Below are positions 1-12,809 of a DNA stretch of 64,000 nt, piece by piece. Each line of letters opens with the position of its first letter. The stretch's first letter is position 1. Source of the DNA: Brachionus rotundiformis (lineage: Eukaryota; Rotifera; Eurotatoria; Ploima; Brachionidae); NCBI GenBank assembly GCA_016802295.1, contig JAESIW010000020.1, forward strand, positions 4,688,821-4,752,820. Reading direction: 5' to 3'. The notes beneath the pieces are model-generated. The model worked only from the letters and a program-made list of their open reading frames with translations, was not told the DNA's origin and made no database searches. The translations under genes and the position numbers were made by a program.

Positions 1-1718
1 ACATTACCAAAATAGCCAATATTTCCTATGGCTTTCAATGATGCAGTAACCAGTTGTTTATTTGGCGAGTCGGCACAATTTGTTCCAAGATTATTGGCAA
101 ACAATGAACTCAAATTGTCCTTTTAAAAACAAAATTAATAAATTAAAGAGTTCAATTTAATTTTTTTCTTAAATTTAATTTAATTGAATCTAATATATAA
201 AATATATATATATATTATAAATAGTATTGAAAAAAAATTACCAATAATGCTTGATCACATTGATTTTTGTCACAATAGGACTTTACCAATGAAGAGTAAA
301 CAAGATACAATTTATTCAAATAAGAAAAATTGGCATTTTTTGACTGCAAATATGCTTTTAATTTGGTCAAAAAGTCTAAACTTGGCTCTTGTAGTCTTGC
401 CAAAGCAGTCAATACTGGATACTCATTGATCAAACGTTGATCGTCAAATGCGTTATTGTCCAACAGCATTAAAACTGTATTAAATGCTTCTTCTGAATTG
501 GCAAAAACCAAACTCTGTGAAACAGTCAAACCAGCCAAGCTACATTTAGCTTTACTTGATGTGTACAAAGCGAATAGTTCATCTTTTGATTTAGATTCAA
601 CCATGTTTACAAGAGCTCTAAAATTGTTTGAATGTTCATTTTCTAAACCTTGACCATTGGTCACTCTTGAGCACAAATCATTAAGATATTTATCGACTTG
701 AAAGTTTTGGTATTCCATGTTATCTACTGATTTGTCTGTGTATTCAAATCTAATATTTTGAGTTTCAAAAGGACCCTGGGCTCGTCTATCATATCCATTC
801 GATGTACTCAAATATTTGAGAGTTTGTTTGACTATTGCTTGAACACCTTTGTCACCTCGAGAGCCAACTTGGTATGTTGAATGCTCTTCACAATTCACTT
901 GATCAACAATTCCATCTTTAACTTGAATGTCACACTCGTGTGTCTCTACAAACAATCTTGCCTGATAGAATTCCTTTTTATTTAAAATTAATTTAAATTA
1001 GACAAGGTACTCTTTTGGAAATAAAAAAAAGAAACCTTACCGGAATGCTCTTGTACGGCACATATTGTATTGCACTTGTCTTACTGTTCTCATTCAAAGT
1101 GCATCGTTGCAGCGATTTCCTCTTGGTAATGGACAAATCGTTTACTAAATATGTTGTTCTACATCTACCAAGTACATCAGTTTCATAAACAACAGCTGAT
1201 TTATCTCCATCATTTGACTCATCCATGTGACGCAATGAATTAGCAGATCTAACTTGAAGAGCACTCAATATACCACGTTTAATGTTTCTTGACCAAGCCG
1301 AATCACCTTCAGAAAAGTCCACATTAGAGTCCAATTCGCCTCTCGAATTGAGTCTAAATTGAACAGAAAAGTCATTCAAATTTCTCAAAACGCTTTCCAC
1401 ATTTCTGGCATCTATTGATTCTCCAGCTAGACTAGCATCTTCAAGTCTCAACAAATACAAGCATGGTTGCACACTGCGCACAAATACTCTAGCTTTCAAT
1501 TCGACTGTTGATCTAGACTCTTCCGAAACATCATTTATCCACAAGTCTGTTTGTGTGCTATACTCATACGAGTATTCTTTTCCATTTTGGTATTTTAAGA
1601 ATTCTTCTTCTGTGCAGAAATCGCTGCTTACACTTGGCTCAGCCAAAGGTGCAGATAAAGCTGATTGCAACAAGCAGATGCAAACAACTACCAGGAAATA
1701 ATTTCTATTTCCTATCAT
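1..1718 (-). CDS. Vitellogenin/apolipophorin-type large lipid transfer protein, N-terminal part (runs off the left edge)
   Basis: Model: complement(join(<1..119, 242..961, 1041..1718)), all joins in phase 0. The start is the ATG at 1718, followed by a signal peptide (hydrophobic core near residues 7-20, then SALSAP). The next exons read as the lipoprotein N-terminal (LPD_N) domain, with an FCTEEEFLKYQNGKEYSYEY-like opening, a Cys-rich segment around THECDI, and a C-terminal stretch of helical repeats ending near KAIGNIGYFGN, a hallmark of this domain. Family members are secreted and carry lipid as yolk precursors or circulating lipoproteins. The two introns are about 79 and 122 bp. Only about 500 residues are inside the window, against well over 1,000 for the family. 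MTP large subunit and apolipophorin share this domain, so the exact orthologue is open; vitellogenin is the likeliest. Confidence 0.85.
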
Positions 1719-2577
1719 TTTTGTGCTACTATTTTAGTCTAATTTAATGTTCGGTCTATGCTAATCTTTTTTTATTAAATGGACTTGAATATTTTTTTTA
1801 TTGAAAAATTTTTCGTTTTTTTTTCATATTTATATTCAGATACCTGATTTGATAAGATATCAAAAGTCCAAATTTTAAATCAATTTATCTTTTGATCAGC
1901 TTCAAATATCGAAAGCTTATACTTTCTAATTTTTTTTATCATTTTTGTCTATTGTATTCGCTTATCTTATCAATATCATCCACTTTAAATTTATTTAATC
2001 TTTTTTTTTAATTGGCTTGAACATTTTTACATCTGAATATCTGATATTTTGAATCTAAAAATTGTCCATATTTTTTTGGCTCTTGATATTTTGCATACTT
2101 TTAAAATTTTCAACTATACCTAGCTTTTTCTTTTTAAATAATTTTCAAGTATTAAAAAAAAATTTTGGATTCATTTTTTTTCAATTAAAACATTTATATC
2201 TTTTATTATTTTAGTGATACAATCAATTTAATATTTATGATTATTTAATATTATAATCTTATCGGATTTTTTTTGAATTTAAATATTGCTCCTTTTCAAT
2301 TTGCTGATAATTAAAGGGAATCGAAACTGAAATATATTATTAAAACAATTTATTGAGGAAGTTTCATATTTTTATTTTCAAATTTATATTATTTTATCAA
2401 AAAGAACTTAATTAATTAAAAAAAACTTTATTTTGAAATGTTTATTATAAAATTAGAAAAATTTGATACAAATGTTATAACAAAAACAATTCTAAAAAAA
2501 TAATCAAAAAATTATTTTGAAAATATTATCTTAATCATTTTTACACAATATTTAGCACAAAATCTCAATTTTTCTAT
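1719..2577. other. Intergenic spacer, AT-rich
   Basis: About 860 bp between the start of the lipid-transfer gene and the stop of the GRIP gene. It must hold the promoter of the former and the 3' UTR of the latter. I see homopolymer T and A runs and no coding exon or structured element. Confidence 0.6.
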
Positions 2578-5500
2578 CTAAAGGGCAGTAGCTCGGCTTG
2601 TACTGGATGCATATGGATTTTGTATCGAATTTAGTTTTTCATCCAAATTTTGATTCATTTTTTTCTCTTCGTTTAGTATGACATTTTTTGGTTTATTCGA
2701 TACAACTAGCTTTAATATGCAATTTCCAGTTACATGTTCATTTGACAATATTTTTAAGGCTTGAACAATATCAATTTTAGTGAAATCAAAATTGTTAACC
2801 TGAAAAAATAAAAGAATAAATAAATGACATTAATTAACAAACTTTTAATACCTTATATATTTTTGTTTTAGGCTTAAGAAAAAAATTTCGTTCAGCGCTT
2901 GATCCATTCTTAATTCGGCTCACAAAAATCCCATGACCATGAAGGCTGTCAGCTACCGTAAAACCAAAATCATTTTGATTCATATCTTTGTTTAAAGTGA
3001 TTTCGATTTTGTCATCTTCGTGATTTGCTTCATGTTGATTAATGTTGTCATAATTTTTAATACTTGAGATGAAACTGCTTGTTGTTTCATCTTCTTCTTC
3101 ACTTTCCCGGATTGTAAGCTCGAAATTGTTCTTATAAGAATTCAATTTAGCTTCATTAGATAAATCATTGTCTGCATTTTCGTCTCTAAAATTATCTGAC
3201 ATGTCATTAGAACACGAATTTTTGTTATTTGTGCTAAAATTTGTTTTTTTGAGTCTATTATTAGACGAATAAGAAGACTGATTTCGTCTTCTGAATGATG
3301 AGTTGGCTGACCATGTTGAAGGAGGGACAGGAGGCAATTTATCAAGTTTTTCTTCATCTAGTTTTAATTTAAAAATTAAAGAAATAATACAAAATTTATA
3401 TATATTATTTGCTAAAAATTAATATAAGAAAAAATAGATAATCTTATAATTAATTAAATAAGTAGCTAAATAACATTTTTTTGGGCATTTATTTGTTACC
3501 AAACTGATTGTTTATCTGAGTGTACAAAAAATTTTACTTAATTTGATAATTTTTTGATTAAAAAAATAAAATTTTTTTATTTAAAACTTAAAATCTTTCT
3601 TAAAAAGGATAAAAGATAATTGTTTGAATGGTTAATTTTAATTTTTTTACCATAACTTGATTTTTAACTTTAATAATAGAATAATAAAAATATCAAACTA
3701 AATTATGAAAATAATCAAGTAGTTAATATAATTAATAAAATTATTCCAAACTGTTTTCATTTAAAAAACAAATTTATGAAGCTTTTTTTAATTTTTATGT
3801 CTAAATATTACATTAATTAATAGATATAATTTATACGAGCATTTTTCAAATTTGTATGATTTTAACAATAATATTTCAAAAGATAATCAATCACTTAAAG
3901 ACCTAATTGTTAACTTTTAAGATTTGAAACTAGTAAAATTTATCAATAATATTTTTATCTTAAATTAAAAAATCCGATATTTATTTCTTAAATTCAATAA
4001 AAAAGTTAATTACTTCTTGAATCTGTTGATTTAGGGCTAGGTGAGTGTTCTCCTGATCTAATACTTCCATTAGGTTGGCCTATTGAAAAAACCTTTTGGC
4101 TAATGACGTTTCCATTTGCTGATCTTGTAGAATTAGTTCGATTAAAATTGTCACTGTTTATTTCTGTTTGACCAAGAGAAGAACGACATCTGTTATCGCT
4201 ATTATTTACCCTATTTAGTTTGGACAAGTCTTGATTAGAAAATGAATTCGAAAATCGTATAGGATTAACTTGATTGTATATGGTGGTAGATGAAGTTACC
4301 ATTGGTTGAGCTAAGTTTTTATTCTCTTTTAAAAAGCTTATCGGTGACGAAGATTTATTCATATATTCATTTAAATTTTGAATATGTTTATTTTTGCAAT
4401 ATTTCATATTATTCCTGTAACCATTCTGGTCATTCGGATTCATTAGATTATCTTCGAAGCATTCTGTGCACATTTCATAAGTTGAAATGATGTTTTGGCG
4501 AGCTTTAGGGTTTAAATTAAGATCATCAATATACAAATCACTTGATTGCTCTTTGGCAAATTCAGCATTTTTTATCTGTCTACCATAACTATCTGTGCTA
4601 TCAGGTGTCCATTTAATAGAATTGCTGCTATTGTTACTTTTGTTCAGCGAAGCCGATGGGGAAGAGCTGCTATTTGAAGAGGACGAACAAGTCTCTATTT
4701 TGATATTTTTTTGAATTGTAATAGGAAGCTCAATTATACTATTTGATTGAAACTCGTTTTCTTCAAGCTGCTCATTTAAATCTTGACTATTAAGTTCTAA
4801 GTCTTTGAGCACTTCGTCAAGCTCGCGCTCGACTGCATTAATACTATCAAGACTAGTAGCCTTTTTCTTCAAATTTTCCAAATACTGATTATTAAGTTTA
4901 AGCTTTGAAATGCTGTTTTGATTAATTAATTGATGTTGAGGCTGTCTTATAAAATTTGTCATATCTAGAGGAAAAGGAACTTAAGAAAATTTTTTATTTT
5001 TATCTAAAAATTTTTAAAATATTTAAATTACGATATTGGAGCGGTTTGCTATATTCCGTATTTGGTTCGTTGGTGTAAATATTGTCCTTCATTTCAGAAT
5101 TGCGTCCAAGCTGAATTTTGTAAATTTGAGAATTATTCAAATTTTTGGACGCTAAATATTCTTCGCTACGTGAATTTTTCTGTAATTTTCTGGAAATTTT
5201 CAATGTGACCGAATCATCAGCATTTTGAAGCAACTCAATTGCTTCAGTGAGCGATTTTCCTCTAAGAGAGACATTGTTTATGGCAAGAATGACATCTCCT
5301 ACATGAATTGCGTTCGTTCTTTCAGCGAGTCCACCTTCAGTTAGGCCAGAAACGTACATTGGTTCAAATATGTCATCGCTACCTGATATGGTAATACCCA
5401 GTGGACCACCATTTCTTTGCATTTCGACTGTATATACAACTGTTTTATCATCAGCATTTTCTTCTTTTAATAAAAAGATAATTTTTCTTTCTGTTTAAAA

Positions 5501-8500
5501 AAAATGAATATTTAATACCTGAAAAGGCCTCATCTTTTTTTATTTTTAGCTTAACTATTTCATCAGTTGATTTAAGAAGTTGATTTACTTCTGTCAATGA
5601 TTTATTTCTTAGTGAATAATTATCTATAAACAATATTTGATCTCCATTTTGTAGCATTCCACTTCTGTATGCGACACTTCCTTTTTTAATCTCGCTAATG
5701 TATGGATAATTTTCTGTTTTCCAAAATTTAGGGTCTTAAGTTATTTTCATTTAAAAGGTGAATTAAAATTTGACTCTAGAAATATACATGCTACTGATAA
5801 TCCGAGTTCCAGGCTTTTTTTCAATAATTTAACTTGAAAAATACCACTTGTTAGCATTATGGCATCAGCTACATCGAACTCAGTTTCCAAATGTAATTTG
5901 GTACCAGATTCCTTAATTATTTGCCTAGAGTCGTCAAGAGATAAGCCTTCTAATGAACGACCATTTACGCTGAGAATTCTGTCTCCAGGCTGCATAACTC
6001 CGGATTTTTCTGCTGGACTATTTGGCTCGATATAGCCAACCACAGGGTACAATGGGAAATTTTGCATCCCATCGTTCATAATTGCTCCAGGTCCTTGTAA
6101 AGTAAAACCAAATGTTCCGTTCTCATCTGAAATCAAGTTGAATTCAACAATATCTGAATGACAAACAAGATTGGTGTTCAGAGGTGTACTACACGAATTT
6201 ATGGAGCCTTTTTGAAAGAATGATTAAAAATTTCAAGGTTTCAAAGTTTTAAAATCATGCAAGCAAATTTAAGAAAGCTTTTAAAAATTGTTACCAAATT
6301 TTCTCATTTCAGCAAGGCGATAATCTTTGTTCAAATCAATTAATGATTTTACATTATCTATATAACCTTACAAATTAGATACAAAGATTATCAATATTTG
6401 TTATTTAGCAAATTAAAAGCACATAAAATTTAAAATTAAATTGCTCTGGCAATTTTTTGAACATGGTAATTGATTCTATCCAAAAAATTTAACTTACACT
6501 TTTTAATTTATAAGTAAAGTTTTCTTTTTGAATCTTTTTGTAAAAGATTAGTATAAAACTTTTATTGTGTATATATTGAGTGTATTTAAATCACGATTTT
6601 AATGACTAATTTTAAATATTAAAAATGATAATATTATCTGAAACTGAAATATGTTGATCTATTCTAAAAATTTATTTGTTCAAAAACTTAATTTTAGTAA
6701 TAAGATTTATTTCGCTATTTAATATTTGCTTGCTAATTAATCCTGTTAACTTACTCATAGAATTATTTCTTTTTCGCGAATATTTCTGCAACCAAGCATT
6801 GTATAAAACATTGCTCAGCAAATTATTTTGATTATTCTTTAAAATTAAATTATTTTGGCTGCTAAAAAATGATTTTGCATCATGTAAATTTAATTTATTT
6901 TTTCGACTTAATATATTCAAATTGTTTGCTGATTTAAATTTATTTTGATTTGGAAAACATTTATTCATATCTTCAAAATTTAAAATTAAAAGATTAAATA
7001 TTGTAAACTAATGTTAGACTAATAGTAATGTGATAAATGTAATTTATTAATTAGCTTTTAATTTGCTATTTATTAGTTAGTTAGTAAATTAAACTACTTT
7101 AAATCTAAAAAAACTCTTACTTTTAATATGACTGAATGATTTTGTGGCATGCATTTGACTCAAAGGAAGTATTTCGACTCTTGAAAACTCTCCAACACAA
7201 TTCTTTAATATTTGATTAGCTTCTGCCAGAGTAACGTGCTCGAAGCTTATATCATCTATAGATAAAATTTGGTCGCCAACATAGATAGCTCCACATCGAT
7301 CGGCAATGCTTGCTGGTTTTACGCTCTCAACCAGTATTTGATTCTTTCCTCCAAGCGATTTTCCCATGCATAACTTAATACCTATAGAAGATCCTGGAGA
7401 TTTTTCGATTTCAATAAGTAAAGGACCATTTGAATTCTTAATAGAATCAACTATGGCTGAATCGTACTCAATTAAAAATAGAGTAAGCCCTTTACACTGT
7501 TTTAAGATATAATAAGTATCTTGTAAAGTTGCGCTAGACACATTTATGCCATTTATAGCCAATATTCGGTCGCCTATTTTAAGAGTTCCTTCTCTATCGG
7601 AGGGCCCACCAGCTCGTATATTGGTAACAATCAGTGGTCTGGATTTAATTTGATCCTCATTAAAGCCTCCTCTAATTGTAAAACCATATGAGTTATTCTC
7701 TTTTTCAAGTTGGATATGAACTGTATTCGATCTAACCGCATGATGAGGATGAATTGCTAGAAATTATTTATTTTATAAAAAAAATTAACTCAACTATTTA
7801 AACTTACGCCACGGAGGCAAGTTGTATTCGAATTCAAGACGCAACGAGTCTCCTGCATTTTTAATTAAATCAATTATCTCCTCGTGTTTAAGTCCTTGGG
7901 TTTTTATATTATTGATTGAGATGATCATGTCACCGATTTGTAATTCGTCGCATCTTTTAATTACTTTAATAAACTTGCATTCAATTTCAAATAATTATTT
8001 ACCTATGTGCTATGCTACCAGGCTTAAGATCACAAATCCTTGGTCTACTGTCTTTGTCTGTACCTCCTAAATGGAAAAAATAATAATTTTATTATTTTAT
8101 TGTGTATTCAATTGAAAGTTTATATAAATAACTTAATTTTTTGTGAAAAAAGAAACAAAATCATTATCCTGATATTTAGAGAGTTTTAAAGTTTAAGTAT
8201 TCAAATTGGATTAACTTGAGTTTAAATTAAACTAATTAAATTTGAATTCATATAATTAAACAAACAAGCCATTAAAGCTTTTAATTTTATATTTTAAAAA
8301 TATCCAATTTAAAAAATAACCCTTTAAAATTTATATTTCTATTAACTTCAAATCGAAGTACAATCATTATATTTTTATATTGTACAATTTTTTTTTAAAC
8401 AAACATTGTTTGAAAAAGGTTTGAATTTTTTTTCTTTTCATACTTTAAAGTTTAAAAATTAAGTTTTAGTTTCTCTTAAAATTTATGAGTAAAAATTATT

Positions 8501-11500
8501 TTTTAAATTAGATTAGCTTTAATCTATCTAATTAATCTATCTAATTATTTTTTATTAAATAAAAAAATTTTATTTCATTTTTATAAATAAATAATAAAAA
8601 AATTAAAATTTACCCGCAATGGTAAGACCAAATTGTGAACCATTTATTCTAGATAATTCAACAATTGAATAACCTTTTTGTACTAGAATTTTAAAAATTA
8701 ATTTTAAGAAAACAAAAAATAACAAGAAATGAATATTTCAAATATTTTACCAAGATAAAGCCATTTTAAATTTCTAACACTATTTACGCTAGCTAATTTT
8801 TTTGAGCCTAGACTTGATAACGAGGTTGTTGATGCAGACTTTTTCCGCCTAGCTTTATTTTCAATAAAACTAGATCTGTTTATTCTGTTATTATTTGTAT
8901 ATAAATTAAATTTTCGATTTAAATTCAAAGTCGAATAAGACGTTTTTAAAAATGATGATTCCTCGTTACTATTTGTGTTGCCCATTATACGTAATTTTCC
9001 TTTTTTGGTCTGGGTAATTAAATATTATTTAGAAGAAATAAGATTTTCTTCTATTAGCTCATATCTTTTATCTATTTATCTATTGTGTTATCTTGTGAAA
9101 AAAAAGATAAGAAAATTTACAAAATATTAAGACATCTTATTTAAAATTTTCGTTCGTCACTTAGAAAAATAATTTTGTATACCTCAGCCCTTATGACCTA
9201 AAAAAGCCTTATCGCATCGTTTAGAAACGATGCAACCAAAACAAATAAAATTTATTTTAATCGTGCTTTCAATTATAAAGAATTTGAACAATAAATAATA
9301 TTTGGCTAAATTTTACTTAAAGAACGTGTATAAATTTTGATTAAGTCGCTCATAGAGCTCATAAAGCAGCTCAATCATAAAAATTCTAGTAGACTTTTTT
9401 TTACCATGAGCTTATCAAAAAATCTAATTGTAGTGGTCATAAATAAAGTTAAAATAAAAAAAAAAACTAATTTTTCATTTAAATAAATGAGTAAATTCTA
9501 GTCCATAAATGTGATTAAAATTTTTTGTCTTTTGTTCAAAATTTATTAAATAAAAATCTAATTAGACTTATTTAGTGAGAACTGAAAGAACGTGGATGGG
9601 AAAAGGAAGCTTTCAAAGTAGTTGGAAATCTAAGCGGATTTTTTAACCCTTAGTTAAGTTACTAGGCGATAAAATTTGCTTATTCTATTTACTATTTTAT
9701 TTATTCTAATATTTAATTAAATTACGATTAAAAAAAAAACTATTTTTTAAATGAATAAAATCTTTTTTTAAAAAAGCTCCTTATCGAAACTATTGAAGTC
9801 TCGCGTAATTGCTAAAATATTTAGACGTGTTTTTAAATCTGTATAAGTGTTTTTTTTTTCACTAAATTATTATTGATAGATTTGCTAAAAGGAATTTTCA
9901 GACAGTATTCAACAATTTATCATCTTATAGCTTGATTGAAATTAAGCCTCGCGTAAAGCTGTCCGTGTACTTAATTAAATAAGCATATTTGTAATATATT
10001 ATGGAACAATGCTTTATTTAACTATAAAATTCGAGAATAAGTAATAATATAAAAGTCTTTCTTAAATACTGAATCAAGTACGTGACAAGATTCTTAAAAG
10101 GAATAAGGATACTTTTAAATGTTGCCAAATAAGGTAAAATAAATTTTAATAAGTTTTATTTGATAAATTATTCAAGACATCAGCTATATTAATAAAAAAA
10201 AACAATCTCAAAATCAATCTTAAGTCCAATTCAATTTTGATATTTTCGTTTTCGTAAATTTGATCTAATTTAAAAAAAATTAATTGAAAAGTTCTTGATT
10301 TTTAATTTGACCAAACGAACATTTGCTATGTACTTTTCTTAATAAATAGTTATTTTAATCTAACTAAAAATGAATTATTAACTTCGAGATGGTGTTTAAA
10401 TATTAGTTATTATTAAATCCTATAAAAGTATCTCTAGTGCTAAATTTGAAATTTATATCTTAAGCTGAGTCTATATAAATCTTAAATTTTTTTAACATAA
10501 TAGTTCATCCTCCATTGATTATTGAATAAAGTAAAAATAAAATTAAAACACTATAAACCTTAATATTTTTATACTTAAAACAATTTCGATATATTTTGCA
10601 CATAAAAAAATCTCTGGAGAATGTTATTCTAAAAGCCTTCTTCTTTCTATCCAGTTTAATTCAAAATTTCTAAGTTAGAATCATAATTGTTAACCCAAAA
10701 AATATTAAAATATTTTGATAAGATTTAAAATGCTTCTGTCGCAATAATAAAAATAATAATTTTCAATTTGAACTGTTTAAATGTGATATTATGAATGAGT
10801 CAAACTAGTTTTTAAAAGCAACGATTGTTAAATATGAGGCAAATAAACTCAAAAATAAATATTATTGCACTTAGACTTTGTTTAAAATCTGGCACTTTAC
10901 TCGGATATTTGATGATTATGAAACAAAAATCGTTCTTTAATTTTAATAATTGATAAATACTTTAATATTATACTAAAATTTTTTAAATTTGAGTAAAAAA
11001 ATCACTTGAAAAAATAAACTAATAGAGTAAGAAATATGAGACGAAAAAATTTTATTTGATATTATGGTCACGTAAAGTCCCACTGCTTTCTCAACAAGTT
11101 TTTAGCACCATGATAATCTTTTCTTTAATTTGAAATTAAAAAAAATATATTTTTTCATTAATTCTGCTGATTTTTCTTTTATAAGCCAATATTACATAAC
11201 AGCAGCAGTGATGGTTTATTTTTTAGTTTATAACAGTGAGATTAAGTATTTCCGCGGGATAAATAGATCTATCTAAAAATTAGAAATGATCATTTGGTTA
11301 ATTTTTCCAGATGGATTTTAACCTTTGCTAAATAACTACGATTACATGAAAGAATATATTAATTTGGTAAACATGAATCTGAAACATAATGCAAAAGACC
11401 AAATCACTCTTGGTCTAATTAAGGACAACAAAATAAAAAATAATTAAATGGATATTTAGAAAAGAAATATTTTTGCAAATTTTAACCTTAGCTAATTTTG

Positions 11501-12809
11501 ATGTAAATATGTCTCAAAAATAAAGTCCATTAATCTGAACTAATATTTATCCACTAAATCTGAAATTTAGATAAATATAATATTCCAATTTTTAACAATT
11601 ATTTTATTGAGGCTATTAAATGCTGAATAATACGGTGCTAACGATAAGTAGATAAAGAAAATCGGCTAAGAAAAGATCGAAAATAAATCATTATTATTGA
11701 GGATCTCTGATATACAGTTTATGGCCGAAAATAATTCAATCGAAATTAGGCCTGATAAATGGAATCTGTTGATTGCAATTCATTCGTGCAAATTTAGGAT
11801 TTTGGCCTAAACTCAAGTAAAAAGCCTATTCCTTTTGATTTACTAGACCTAAATATAAATAAAGCTAGTTGATCTTTTAACAATTGTTTCTAAGTTAACA
11901 AATTAAATTTAAATTTAAGAATAGAGAAAAAAATCAGAAAAAAAGTTTATTTGAAAATAAGATCTCATGCGACATTGATCTCTTAGTTGGCTGACTGGGT
12001 CTTATAAAATTTCAGGGAAAATCCGTTTTTCTAGAACAGATTAACTTATACTTAATTTATTGATTCATTAAATTTCAATCTGATTCAAACCAAAGTGTTG
12101 GGTTACACAAAATATTTTTGAAAATTGATTCTTTCTAGTTAAGATAAATAAGAGATTTTTTATTTTTTCGGCAGGTTAGGTTAAAATAAATTTTACAGTC
12201 AAACTTTTTTTACTTTTTAAAGACTATAAAATTTGAATTCATTTCTTGTTTATTTTTTAAAATAAGAAACAAATGCTTACTTGACACTTTGGTCGAGGCA
12301 TTTTGAAATGAGAGAGCTTTAGACGATTGTTCAGATCTTGTTGAATGTGGCGAGTCTAATTTAATGTTGTTCGAATTAGAGTCATTACAATTATTTGTCT
12401 TATATGCATTGGATTCATTTGAAACACTCAGATTTTCGTCTTAAATGTAAAAATATTAAGATACTAGTACATATGAAATCCCAAAGACTTATAAATTTTG
12501 AAAATTTTTTTAATTAAGCCTTTCCTTTAGTCCAACTAATGGACATATTTTAAATTCATTCGTTTAAATTCTAATTCAATCTTTTTTCTTTTATTTTTAT
12601 TAGAATAAAAATTACAAAAATAAAATATAATTGTCTAGATCATTCATTAAAAACTTTTAATGATATAATAAAATCAGCATATTTTTTATAAGTATTAAAA
12701 TAATATTTTCGAAAATATTACCATTTAAGAGACGAGCTGTTTGAATTGTATTATTGATGTGGTTTAGTGTTGTCGATGCTTTTAAGCAGTCAGGCTTCCA
12801 GCTTGGCAT
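2578..12809 (-). CDS. GRIP: GRIP-family scaffold with seven PDZ domains (long isoform)
   Basis: Model: complement(join(2578..2799, 2852..3357, 4014..4964, 5032..5463, 5519..5734, 5788..6207, 6295..6357, 6755..6970, 7121..7756, 7808..7953, 8003..8066, 8614..8682, 12281..12439, 12722..12809)), about 1,395 residues. Acceptor 5460 is an alternative to 5463. PDZ1 is at about 86-170 (FGLTIAGG, then DKDSRPRI), PDZ2 190-275, PDZ3 290-372 (PASIADRCGAIYVGDQILSI), PDZ4 498-588, PDZ5 597-690, PDZ6 700-785 (GGPLGITISG) and PDZ7 1269-1360 (DFGFTVADSLHGHGIFV). The order, spacing and linkers match vertebrate GRIP1/GRIP2 domain by domain, including the EFEY-LPPW segment after PDZ1 and the long Ser/Asn-rich linker before PDZ7. 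GRIP proteins tether glutamate receptors, ephrin ligands and kinesin cargo at membranes. The N-terminus MPSWKPDC resembles the MPGWK start of a vertebrate GRIP1 isoform. Most introns are phase 1. The 3.6 kb intron between 12281 and 8682 is the largest. Confidence 0.92.
8751..8985 (-). CDS. GRIP: Alternative first coding exon of GRIP (short isoform)
   Basis: The exon runs from ATG at 8985 to a GTAAAA donor after 8751, ending in phase 1. The exon at 12281 ends in the same phase, so either can join the PDZ1 exon starting at 8682. The 78-residue segment begins MGNTNSNEE, which fits the N-myristoylation pattern (Gly2, Ser6), and is otherwise basic and Ser/Asn-rich with no known domain. No AG acceptor lies immediately upstream, so it is best read as the first exon from an internal promoter inside the large intron. 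It could also be a separate upstream reading frame; only transcripts can settle that. Confidence 0.75.
8986..12280. other. Large GRIP intron / presumed internal promoter region
   Basis: 3.3 kb of AT-rich DNA between the two alternative GRIP first-exon sets. No ORF or exon that I can support. The part next to 8986 should contain the promoter for the short isoform; no clear core element stands out. Confidence 0.55.
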
